DNA of 20,523 nt from Coriobacteriia bacterium (GTDB lineage: Bacteria; Actinomycetota; Coriobacteriia; Anaerosomatales; SLCP01), in the NCBI GenBank assembly GCA_007125735.1, contig SLCP01000161.1, positions 1 through 20,523 on the forward strand. Direction: 5' to 3'. Shown piece by piece: positions 1 through 5,973 of the stretch. The notes under the pieces were generated by a model. It worked only from the letters and a program-made list of their open reading frames with translations, searched no databases and had not been told where the DNA came from. A program made the translations under genes and the position numbers. How positions within the stretch are numbered: the first letter of the stretch is position 1; each line of letters opens with the position of its first letter.

Positions 1-8
1 AGGCACGA

Positions 9-1382
9 CTACACGCGATCGGTGTAGTCGATGAACTTAGTGTAGCGCTCGTTGAACACGAGGCGAGCGGAATCGATCGGGCCGTTGCGGTGCTTGGCGA
101 CGATGATCTCGGCCATTCCCTTAGCGGGACGGTCCTCCTCGTCATCTGCGCGGGGATCGGTGTTGCGGTCGATGAACATGACGACGTCTGCATCCTGCTC
201 GATCGCTCCCGACTCCCTGAGGTCGGAGAGCTGCGGCCGCTTGCCAGCGCGCTGCTCAACCGCACGAGAGAGCTGCGACAGCGCAAGCACCGGCACGTCG
301 AGCTCTTTCGCGAGGATCTTGAGGCCACGCGATATCTCGGCGATCTCCGTCTGGCGGTTCTCCGAGCGCCGGTTCGTGGGCTGCATGAGCTGCAAGTAGT
401 CCACGATGACGAGGCCGTTCTTCTTGTTGCGAAGCTGCCGCCGTGCTTTCGCCCGAACCTCGAGTATCGAGATCGAGGGCGTGTCGTCCACGTGGAAGTC
501 GAGTTCCGCGAGTTCACCCATGGCGCGGTGGATGTTGACCCAGTCGTGGTCCTTGATGCGGCCCGTCCTCACGTCTTGCGAGTTGATGCGGGCCTCGGAG
601 CAAAGCACGCGCTGTATCAACTGCTCTGCGCTCATCTCGAGAGAGAACAGGGCGACCGATGTGTCCGCCTTGGCCGCATTGACCGCGATGTTCAATGCGA
701 ACGCGGTCTTTCCCACCGAGGGCCGCGCGGCGAGGATCAGCAGGTCGCCCCGGTGCATGCCGGCGAGGATCTTGTCGACATCGCTGAATCCCGTGGGGAC
801 TCCCGTGATGTGCGCCTGACGCTCGAACAACTCCTCGAGCTGTTGGAACGATGTCTCGAGGAGGTCTTCGATATCGCGGAAGTTGCTCGACACCCGCTTG
901 TTGGTGACGTTGAAGATGAGTCCCTCGGCCTGTTCGACGACCTCTTTCATGTCGTCGGGCGCATCGTAGCCGAGCGCCGAGATCTTGCTGGCAGCAGCGA
1001 TGAGTTCTCGCAGCATCGCAGTACGCTGGACGATCTCCGCGTAACGGAGAGCATTGGCCGCGGTCGGGACCACACTCGTGACGTCCAGGAGGTACGACTT
1101 GCCCCCCACGGCGTCGAGCGCCCCCACAGACGAGAGACGGTCCGCGACACTGAGCTGGTCGACGGGGATGGACCGGCCGTGCAGGTGCGCGATCGCCTCG
1201 AAAATGCGCTTGTGCGCCGGCCGGTAGAAGTCCTCGGCGGTGACCGTCGCCAAGACGACCTCGACCGCTTCAGAGGACAGGAACATCGACCCCAGCACGG
1301 CTTGCTCGGCCTCGACGTTATGCGGCGGCACGTGCTTGAGTTGCGCGGCGGGCGAAACGACGGCACCCGTAACCTCGGACAA
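9..1382 (-). CDS. dnaB: Replicative DNA helicase DnaB
   Basis: Hexameric 5'-3' helicase that unwinds the replication fork and recruits primase. The 457-residue product has the usual family length and no intein. The N-terminal DnaB domain starts near VPPHNVEAEQ (residues 18-27). The RecA-type motor has Walker A ARPSVGKT (about 219-226), a Walker B-like strand ending VIVDYLQLM (about 325-333), the LALSQLSRAVEQR segment (about 367-379) and KHRNG near the C-terminus. The start is a TTG codon with an AAGGAGG Shine-Dalgarno sequence about 4 bases upstream; no better in-frame start precedes the conserved VPPHN segment. It is the last gene of the rpsF-ssb-rpsR-DUF2232-rplI-dnaB series, but the 243 bp gap after rplI suggests it may also have its own promoter. 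The identification is very secure; the exact start is slightly less so. Confidence 0.97.
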   Translation of the reverse strand: MSEVTGAVVSPAAQLKHVPPHNVEAEQAVLGSMFLSSEAVEVVLATVTAEDFYRPAHKRIFEAIAHLHGRSIPVDQLSVADRLSSVGALDAVGGKSYLLDVTSVVPTAANALRYAEIVQRTAMLRELIAAASKISALGYDAPDDMKEVVEQAEGLIFNVTNKRVSSNFRDIEDLLETSFQQLEELFERQAHITGVPTGFSDVDKILAGMHRGDLLILAARPSVGKTAFALNIAVNAAKADTSVALFSLEMSAEQLIQRVLCSEARINSQDVRTGRIKDHDWVNIHRAMGELAELDFHVDDTPSISILEVRAKARRQLRNKKNGLVIVDYLQLMQPTNRRSENRQTEIAEISRGLKILAKELDVPVLALSQLSRAVEQRAGKRPQLSDLRESGAIEQDADVVMFIDRNTDPRADDEEDRPAKGMAEIIVAKHRNGPIDSARLVFNERYTKFIDYTDRV

Positions 1383-1475
1383 GGTCCCTCCTTCGACAGA
1401 ACCAGACGCGGGCTCCAGACCCGGTTCGCCTCGATTCTAGCCGAGTGCTCTGACACGGTTCTTCGACGAGCAGCG

Positions 1476-1535
1476 TCGTCCACAGGAGTGCGCGCACACG
1501 AACAGTGCCGACTGAGGTTATCCGCAGTATCCACA
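1476..1535. promoter_or_regulatory. Cluster of DnaA-box-like 9-mers upstream of dnaB
   Basis: The 243 bp between rplI and dnaB holds two directly adjacent 9-mers, TTATCCGCA (1518-1526) and GTATCCACA (1527-1535). Each differs by one base from the classical DnaA box TTATCCACA. A third, TCGTCCACA (1476-1484), differs by one base from the high-GC actinobacterial form TTGTCCACA. All three point the same way on the plus strand. They could bind DnaA for control of dnaB or be part of an origin-proximal region; chance matches are possible. Nothing else recognisable was found in this gap. Confidence 0.4.
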
Positions 1536-1625
1536 GATTGCGGACATGTTCTGCAGAAACGCGCGGCGGGGGTGCGGCCGGCGTCGGCCGGCACCCCGCA
1601 TCGGGCCGGATCGTGTCGGGCGCTG

Positions 1626-2264
1626 CTACTCCTCGATCGGCTCGACGTTCTCCACGTCGTCCTCGGCATCGGCAGACTCGGCCTCGGCAACGGCCTCTTC
1701 GGCCACTTCCTCGGCAGCAGCCTCTGCTTCCGCAGCCCTCGCGTCTTCCTCGGCCAAGATCTCCTCGATCGTGGGCTCGGGAGCGCTAGGGGCAGCCGCA
1801 GACCCCTTGTCGTCGCCGGCCTCGGCGACCACATCCACGATGACCTCTACCTTCACGTCCCGATAGATCTGGACCGTGACCGGGTGCTGGCCCACCTCTT
1901 TGATGTGGCCGTGGACGTCCATCTTGCGACGATCGACGTTTGCGGCAAGCTGATCGGCGATCGCGTCCTCGATCATCGACGACGTGACCGAACCGTACAA
2001 ACGGCCCTCGTCGCCGACCTTGGCTGCGATGGTCACGGTCTTGCCCTCGAGCACCTCCGCGACACCACGCGCCTCCTCGAATCGCGTCTCCTCGCGCTTG
2101 CGGATGTTGCCCGCACGCGCCTCGAGCTGCTTGAGGTTGCCGGGAGTCGCCTCGATGGCGAGCTTGCGCGGGAACAGGTAGTTGACGGCGTAGCCACGTG
2201 CTACGTCGACGACATCACCCTCTCCGCCTTTTCCCTTCAGTTCCTGCGTCAGGATGACCTTCAT
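1626..2264 (-). CDS. rplI: 50S ribosomal protein L9 with acidic C-terminal extension
   Basis: Large-subunit ribosomal protein that binds 23S rRNA near the base of the L1 stalk. The N-terminal signature GKGGEGDVVDVARGYAVNYL (residues 11-30) is followed by the long connecting helix (about 42-75) and the C-terminal domain to about residue 150. The start ATG has AAGGAG six bases upstream and gives the canonical MKVILTQELKGKG start; an upstream in-frame ATG adds nine residues that do not match the family. Typical L9 is about 148-150 residues. This one has 212, because residues 151-212 form an Ala/Glu/Asp-rich, strongly acidic tail with low sequence complexity. It lies between the DUF2232 gene and dnaB on the same strand, as in many Firmicutes and Coriobacteriia. 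Confidence 0.96.
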   Translation of the reverse strand: MKVILTQELKGKGGEGDVVDVARGYAVNYLFPRKLAIEATPGNLKQLEARAGNIRKREETRFEEARGVAEVLEGKTVTIAAKVGDEGRLYGSVTSSMIEDAIADQLAANVDRRKMDVHGHIKEVGQHPVTVQIYRDVKVEVIVDVVAEAGDDKGSAAAPSAPEPTIEEILAEEDARAAEAEAAAEEVAEEAVAEAESADAEDDVENVEPIEE

Positions 2265-2310
2265 CACGTACTCCTTATCCATCTCCGGCACGCATGTGCC
2301 AGAGGATACG

Positions 2311-2340
2311 TAGCTCTCACTCTAGTAGCTCTCACTCTAG
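2311..2340. repeat. Perfect 15-bp tandem duplication at the DUF2232 stop codon
   Basis: TAGCTCTCACTCTAG occurs twice head to tail (2311-2325 and 2326-2340). On the minus strand the second copy contains the TAG stop codon of the DUF2232 gene, and the duplication places another in-frame TAG five codons downstream. The unit is 15 bp, so it keeps the frame. It lies in the 72 bp gap before rplI and looks like a recent slippage duplication. Confidence 0.9.
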
Positions 2341-3311
2341 TGTCCGTCATGTCCGACTTCGAGGTCGTCCTCGTCACGTCTTGTCGGACGAGACCCCTCT
2401 CTCGGGAGTCTCCGGAAGTTCGCCCAGAAGTCCACCAGCCCCACAAGGCTGACGATAGGGACAAGCAACTCGAGCACGGCAAGCAGCGCGTAGCCGATCC
2501 ATCGTACGAAGCGGCCGAGCCCGACCCGGCGGTACAGCGCCGATACGACGCCGAGCCCCTGCGCGAACAGCGGCAGTCTGACCATGACAAGCAGGTTGAG
2601 ACCCGCGACCCACGCCAGGCCCGTCGGACCGTCAGTCACCCGACCCGCGGCCAGCAGCAGGAAGCCGGCGACGAACGGCCAGAGGATGTGAGGGCTCAAG
2701 TCGAGCTCGGATAGCGTGGGCAACCGGTGAATCCTGGAGCCAGCCCTCGAGCCGGCCCATCCTGCCGCAGCAACGCCGAGGACCGCTGTCAGCAGACCTA
2801 CCGTGAAGTAGTCCACTGGCCACATGCGAGCCATGAGATCGACGAGAGCCTCGCCTTCGAATCCTGCGAGTGTCTCGCCATCGACCCCTGCCGTCGCTCG
2901 TGCGAATTCGAAGGCGCCTTCGACCATCTCGGTTCGCTGCTTGAGAAGCGTGGAGCCTCCCAGCCACGCGCGAGTGGCATCCGCGGCGACGGCCGACGTA
3001 GCGAGCACCGCGGTGAGTATCGCGACTCCCTGCAACGCCGAGTGCTCCCTCAGCCTTAAAGCAACGATGAGCACCGCTGTAAGCGTAGGGACCAGAAGCA
3101 CCGCGTCGGCAGGAGCCAGGAAGGCGGCGAGGGCGACGGCCAGCCCAGCCGCGAAAGCAGCAGCAACCACGCGGCCGGATGCAAGCAGTCCCGCCACTCC
3201 AGCCGAGGCCATCGGCACGCCGATCAGCAGCAGCGAGGGCGCGATCACGGCGCCGAGAACGACGGCGCCCGATAGCAGGGTGGTGTCACGTATGTCGGCT
3301 GCAGACGTCAC
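2337..3311 (-). CDS. DUF2232 (YybS-like) polytopic membrane protein
   Basis: A 324-residue integral membrane protein of the DUF2232/YybS family, whose function is unknown. Hydrophobic segments can be seen at about residues 13-31, 34-60, 68-84, 94-112, 168-186, 210-226, 233-252 and 276-296. The C-terminus has the family-like VDFWANFRRLPRE pattern, followed by a charged tail. The start is GTG, only 6 bp after the rpsR stop codon, with a weak purine run (AGAGGG) inside the rpsR end, so translation may be coupled. In Bacillus, yybS lies in the same neighbourhood with gdpP and rplI. Here no gdpP-like DHH/DHHA1 gene sits between DUF2232 and rplI. The stop codon lies in a 15-bp tandem repeat. Confidence 0.85.
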   Translation of the reverse strand: MTSAADIRDTTLLSGAVVLGAVIAPSLLLIGVPMASAGVAGLLASGRVVAAAFAAGLAVALAAFLAPADAVLLVPTLTAVLIVALRLREHSALQGVAILTAVLATSAVAADATRAWLGGSTLLKQRTEMVEGAFEFARATAGVDGETLAGFEGEALVDLMARMWPVDYFTVGLLTAVLGVAAAGWAGSRAGSRIHRLPTLSELDLSPHILWPFVAGFLLLAAGRVTDGPTGLAWVAGLNLLVMVRLPLFAQGLGVVSALYRRVGLGRFVRWIGYALLAVLELLVPIVSLVGLVDFWANFRRLPREGSRPTRRDEDDLEVGHDGH

Positions 3312-3317
3312 GGGATG

Positions 3318-3587
3318 CTAGCGCCCTCTGCGACCTTCGATCTTGCCGCTCACCACGGGGACGGTGTAGGGAACGAGCGCCATCTCGCGGGCGCGCTTGA
3401 CCGCGATGGAGAGCTGGTGCTGGTGCTGGGCGCAGTTGCCCGTGACACGGCGCGGCTTGATCTTGCCGCGGTCGGTCATGTACTTGCGCAGCATCTGCGC
3501 ATCCTTGTAGTCGATGTACTCGGACTTGTCTTTGCAGAAGGCGCAGTACTTGCGCCTCGGCCTGCGTGCGTAATCGGACACTCTCAT
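3318..3587 (-). CDS. rpsR: 30S ribosomal protein S18, zinc-type (C+)
   Basis: Small-subunit protein that forms a dimer with S6 on the platform of the 30S subunit. Conserved features include KYCAFCKDK (residues 13-21), the IDYKDAQMLRKYMTDRGKI core and the RVTGNCAQHQ segment. C15, C18 and C52, with H55 nearby, fit the zinc-binding C+ form of S18. The C-terminus runs about 15 residues past the usual LVPYT end. The ATG at 3587 has AAAGGAGG only two bases upstream. A GTG two codons later (3581, giving MSDYARR) has an 8-base spacing and may be the true start. The gene is 92 bp after ssb and 6 bp before DUF2232, consistent with one operon. Confidence 0.95.
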   Translation of the reverse strand: MRVSDYARRPRRKYCAFCKDKSEYIDYKDAQMLRKYMTDRGKIKPRRVTGNCAQHQHQLSIAVKRAREMALVPYTVPVVSGKIEGRRGR

Positions 3588-3679
3588 GTCCTCCTTTCGC
3601 TTCCTTCGAAGCGGTGTTGTCCTACCAGTCAGTGCGGGTGGGGCGGGAGGGTTCCGCCGCCCGTGCCGCACGGTCGTGC

Positions 3680-4087
3680 CTAGAACGGGATCTCGTCGTC
3701 TGCGGGAGGCTCCGAAATGGGGACCGGGCCAGAGCCGGAGCCGGAGCCGCCGGAGTCACGAGACGACATGAACTCGATCTCGTCCACCGCCACCTCCACT
3801 TTGGAGCGCTTCTCGCCTTGCTGGTTCTCCCAGCTCCGGTACCGAAGCTTGCCCTCGATCGCTACCTTGGCTCCTTTGCTGAGATAGCGGGAGATCGCCT
3901 CCGCACGGGTGCCGAACATCACGCAGTCGATGAAGTTCGGGTAGTCCTCCCACTCACCGGTCTGGGCGTTCTTACGACGGTCGTTCACCGCGACGCCGAG
4001 GTTCAGCACCGCCATGCCTCCTGCCGTCGAACGCAACTCGGGGTCACGCGTCAGGTTCCCGCTGATGACAACCCTATTGATACTCAT
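3680..4087 (-). CDS. ssb: Single-stranded DNA-binding protein
   Basis: The 135-residue protein binds and protects single-stranded DNA in replication, recombination and repair. The OB fold spans about residues 1-105, starting MSINRVVISGNLTRDPEL, with the typical WEDYPNFIDCVMFG and YLSKGAKVAIEGKL segments. A Gly/Ser linker leads to the acidic tip DDEIPF, which in this family recruits partner proteins. The ATG start gives the canonical N-terminus; the Shine-Dalgarno sequence (AGGTGGT) is weak. It lies between rpsF and rpsR, the usual bacterial arrangement. Confidence 0.97.
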   Translation of the reverse strand: MSINRVVISGNLTRDPELRSTAGGMAVLNLGVAVNDRRKNAQTGEWEDYPNFIDCVMFGTRAEAISRYLSKGAKVAIEGKLRYRSWENQQGEKRSKVEVAVDEIEFMSSRDSGGSGSGSGPVPISEPPADDEIPF

Positions 4088-4153
4088 CGCTTACCACCAC
4101 CTGGTCTCTCGTCACGGATGCCGTCATCCGGCGTTCCGGGCGTCACGCTCGCA

Positions 4154-4447
4154 CTACTCGCGGTCGTCGCGACGGATGATCATGTACCGGAGCACCGGAT
4201 CGGTGATGTGCAGCACGCGGTCGATCTCGGCGATGGCGTCCGGCGATGCGTGGAAGTCGAAGAGGACGTAGTCGCCGTCGGTGTTGTCGTCGATCTCGAA
4301 CGCGAGACGACGCTTACCCCACGGATCGACGTTGTCGAGGACTCCGCCATCGGCGGCGATGAGACCCTTCGCCTTCTCGATGACACCCTCACGGGCGTCC
4401 TCTTCGAGGCGCGGGTCGAGCAGGAGCAACATTTCGTAGGCCTTCAT
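4154..4447 (-). CDS. rpsF: 30S ribosomal protein S6
   Basis: The 97-residue product has the normal length of S6 and binds 16S rRNA as a dimer with S18. It begins MKAYEMLLLLDPRLEEDARE and contains the WGKRRLAFEIDDNTDGDYVLFDF core and the conserved DPVLRYMIIRRD end. The start at 4447 has an excellent Shine-Dalgarno sequence (GGAGGT, 6 bases from ATG); an upstream in-frame ATG would read through the leader RNA and is rejected. It is the first gene of the operon, preceded by a hairpin that matches the S6:S18 autoregulatory element and by a good promoter. Confidence 0.97.
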   Translation of the reverse strand: MKAYEMLLLLDPRLEEDAREGVIEKAKGLIAADGGVLDNVDPWGKRRLAFEIDDNTDGDYVLFDFHASPDAIAEIDRVLHITDPVLRYMIIRRDDRE

Positions 4448-4462
4448 TAATTCACCTCCCCT

Positions 4463-4516
4463 GGGCTTAAGGCCCCGGGACTGTGAAGGCAGCGGCCCGG
4501 GGCAGGAAATGAGCCC
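4463..4516 (-). promoter_or_regulatory. S6:S18 ribosomal leader (autoregulatory mRNA motif) of rpsF
   Basis: Read on the minus strand, the rpsF leader folds into an outer stem GGGCU/AGCCC (4512-4516 with 4463-4467) and a perfect 8-bp inner stem GCCCCGGG/CCCGGGGC (4496-4503 with 4472-4479). Next come a bulged CCG on the 5' side (4493-4495) opposite a single U (4480), and a CUG/CAG stem (4490-4492 with 4481-4483) closed by the loop CCUUCA. A CCG trinucleotide bulge in a hairpin before rpsF is the hallmark of the S6:S18 motif, which mimics the 16S rRNA site so that surplus S6:S18 represses its own operon. The match is from reading the sequence, not from a covariance model. Confidence 0.8.
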
Positions 4517-4520
4517 TCGC

Positions 4521-4549
4521 AGTGTATCACCGGCCAACTACTGCCGCAA
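4521..4549 (-). promoter_or_regulatory. Promoter of the rpsF operon (extended -10)
   Basis: On the minus strand, TTGCGG (4544-4549) is separated by 17 bp from TACACT (4521-4526). The -10 is preceded by TGA, giving an extended TGn-10 element. The predicted start, near 4514, coincides with the beginning of the S6:S18 hairpin. The promoter lies inside the last codons of the M23 peptidase gene, and the TGA stop of that gene forms the TG extension. Confidence 0.6.
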
Positions 4550-5627
4550 CATCCTTACTGAGCGCTCCGACATCGGGCGTCGGCGGGATCACAGACCGCC
4601 ACACCGGCCAGAGCAGTGCGACTCCGAGCATGCTCGCAACCAACGCAGCCACCGCGATGCCGGGCACGGTCTTGGGTGTGAGCGCTGTTCGTCTATCGAT
4701 CGTGTGCGCCGCATCGTGGGCGGCGAGAGAGGACAGAGCCGCAGAATCGGCGGCGGACACCGCACGTTCGATAGGTGCACCCGCTCCGTCGCCGATCGTG
4801 CCGGCGGTCGCTTCTCCCGCTGCGTTGACCGATGAGGCGCAGCTGCCGACATCCGTCTCTCCGAGAGCGGGTGACGGCGCCACCTGCATCGGGGTGCTCG
4901 GTGCACCCGCCGTCCCTGCGACCGCGACTCCCGCCACGCCGGCACTGGACACTCCCGGCACCGATCCGGCGACCGACGTGCTCGGAGCCGGTACGGTTGC
5001 GCCCGTCGTCCCTGCGACAGGCACGGGATTGCCAGCCGCCGCGCCTGTCGCGACCGCTGTCCCCGAGCCTGCGGTGGCGGGCATCGGGGCGCCCGCCTCC
5101 GCAGCCGCGCCCTCGCCAGCAGGCACGCTCTCTTTGGGCGCGGCTACGACGGGTGGCAGAAGGTATGCTGCGGGATCGACGTACAAGCTTCCCACCCGAG
5201 CACCGATATGGAGGTGCGGCTGCGCCGACGAGGCGTCTCCGGAAGCGGCGACCACGCCTATCAGCGCACCCGCGTCCAGCTGCTGACCCGCACTCACGGA
5301 GACGTCGTTGAGCGGAAGATAACTGATGCGAACGTCGCCAGAGTCGATGGTGACCGCCCGCATCGTGCCGCCGCCACTCGCCGGAACCGAGCCCGCGAAC
5401 GTGACCGTTCCACCACGCACGACACGAACGCGCGCACCCGCCTCGGCCGCTAGATCGATGCCGTGATGCGTCATGGAGGAGCCGTCCGGCCCGGGATACG
5501 CGACCCCGAAGCCGAGCAGGACCTCCGCCGGCCCGTCGAGCGGCCACCCGCCCCCCTCGGCAGCCAAACCCACCTGCGAACTCGAGGCAAGCAGTGCCAG
5601 TAGCACCGCGATAAGAACTCGACGCAT
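4527..5627 (-). CDS. Membrane-anchored M23 (LytM-like) metallopeptidase domain protein
   Basis: A 366-residue extracytoplasmic protein. Residues 1-23 look like a signal peptide (hydrophobic core, then LAA). The M23 domain spans about 30-150, with the zinc-ligand motifs HHGID (H54, D58) and HLH (H138, H140). The usual catalytic YxHL motif reads YLPL (103-106), so one catalytic histidine appears to be missing. Residues about 155-310 are a long Ala/Pro/Gly/Thr-rich spacer of low complexity. A transmembrane helix (about 323-343) and a short cytoplasmic-like tail follow. The ATG has a strong Shine-Dalgarno sequence (GGAGGT, 5 bases). Family members cut peptidoglycan cross-links or, when degenerate, activate amidases. 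A LexA-type box in the promoter suggests DNA-damage control. The N-terminal domain is certain; full catalytic activity is not. Confidence 0.88.
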   Translation of the reverse strand: MRRVLIAVLLALLASSSQVGLAAEGGGWPLDGPAEVLLGFGVAYPGPDGSSMTHHGIDLAAEAGARVRVVRGGTVTFAGSVPASGGGTMRAVTIDSGDVRISYLPLNDVSVSAGQQLDAGALIGVVAASGDASSAQPHLHIGARVGSLYVDPAAYLLPPVVAAPKESVPAGEGAAAEAGAPMPATAGSGTAVATGAAAGNPVPVAGTTGATVPAPSTSVAGSVPGVSSAGVAGVAVAGTAGAPSTPMQVAPSPALGETDVGSCASSVNAAGEATAGTIGDGAGAPIERAVSAADSAALSSLAAHDAAHTIDRRTALTPKTVPGIAVAALVASMLGVALLWPVWRSVIPPTPDVGALSKDVAAVVGR

Positions 5628-5680
5628 AGCGCACCTCCCAAAACCATGCCACGCAGGAGGGAGGGGGCGCGGCGCCTATA

Positions 5681-5694
5681 CGAACACCTGTTCG
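5681..5694. promoter_or_regulatory. LexA/SOS-box-like palindrome in the M23 promoter
   Basis: CGAACACCTGTTCG has perfect CGAAC/GTTCG arms with a 4-base spacer. It fits the Gram-positive SOS box (GAAC-N4-GTTC; mycobacterial TCGAAC-N4-GTTCGA, matched except for the first base). It sits just downstream of the predicted -10 (5700-5705), over the likely transcription start, where a repressor would block initiation. The only gene downstream on the relevant strand is the M23 gene, 54 bp away. Confidence 0.65.
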
Positions 5695-5699
5695 ACATC

Positions 5700-5728
5700 A
5701 GTATGCCGAATCCTGCTCGCACCCGCAA
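5700..5728 (-). promoter_or_regulatory. Promoter of the M23 peptidase gene
   Basis: On the minus strand, TTGCGG (5723-5728) is followed after 17 bp by CATACT (5700-5705). The -35 is the same hexamer as in the rpsF promoter, and the -10 is the same as in the perR promoter. It begins directly after the T-run of the tRNA terminator, and the SOS-like palindrome overlaps the expected start site. Confidence 0.5.
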
Positions 5729-5729
5729 G

Positions 5730-5759
5730 AAAAAAGACGGCCGCTCTGTCGCGGCCGTC
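5730..5759 (-). terminator. Rho-independent terminator after tRNA-Gly
   Basis: On the minus strand, a perfect 9-bp GC-rich stem (5751-5759 with 5736-5744) with a 6-base loop is followed by six T residues (5730-5735). It lies 10 bp after the CCA end of the tRNA and separates it from the M23 gene. Confidence 0.92.
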
Positions 5760-5769
5760 CGTACCATCG

Positions 5770-5845
5770 TGGAGCGGGCAACGGGTCTCGAACCCGCGAC
5801 CTACAGCTTGGGAAGCTGTCGCTCTACCAACTGAGCTATGCCCGC
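5770..5845 (-). tRNA. tRNA-Gly (anticodon CCC)
   Basis: The 76-nt cloverleaf reads GCGGGCA...TGCCCGC at the acceptor stem, GCTC/GAGC in the D arm, ACAGC-TTCCCAA-GCTGT in the anticodon arm and GCGGG-TTCGAGA-CCCGT in the T arm. The anticodon CCC reads GGG glycine codons. The discriminator base is U and the 3' CCA is encoded (5770-5772). It is followed by a strong terminator and preceded by a clear promoter, so it is a single-gene unit. Confidence 0.97.
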
Positions 5846-5855
5846 GTGGTGTCGC

Positions 5856-5885
5856 ATTGTACGCCACGGCCCGGAACGCGGGCAA
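5856..5885 (-). promoter_or_regulatory. Promoter of tRNA-Gly
   Basis: On the minus strand, TTGCCC (5880-5885) is separated by 18 bp from TACAAT (5856-5861), a 5/6 match to the -10 consensus. Transcription would start a few bases before the mature tRNA 5' end at 5845. Confidence 0.6.
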
Positions 5886-5973
5886 CGGTGGCGCAACGCC
5901 CGGGCCCGCTCTGCCCGTTGCATCACGCGCACCTGGGGAACATTCTCTGTACACCCGGAAGGAGGCGCGCTTC

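Noticed and set aside
90..2714. 874-codon open frame on the plus strand opposite dnaB, rplI and DUF2232
   Set aside because: It is antisense to three clearly conserved genes, and its product is Arg/Asp/Leu-rich without domain patterns, as expected from codon bias in GC-rich DNA.
4463..4516. Hairpin before rpsF as a rho-independent terminator of the M23 gene
   Set aside because: There is no T-run after the stem on the minus strand, and the CCG bulge and its position before rpsF fit the S6:S18 leader better.
5397..5412. GAACGTGACCGTTC inside the M23 gene as a second SOS box
   Set aside because: The spacer is 6 bases instead of 4, and the site lies inside coding sequence away from any promoter.
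5473..5973. N-terminal extension of the baeRF-like gene to 5473
   Set aside because: It would run through the tRNA-Gly gene and its terminator, while ATG 5974 has a strong ribosome site.
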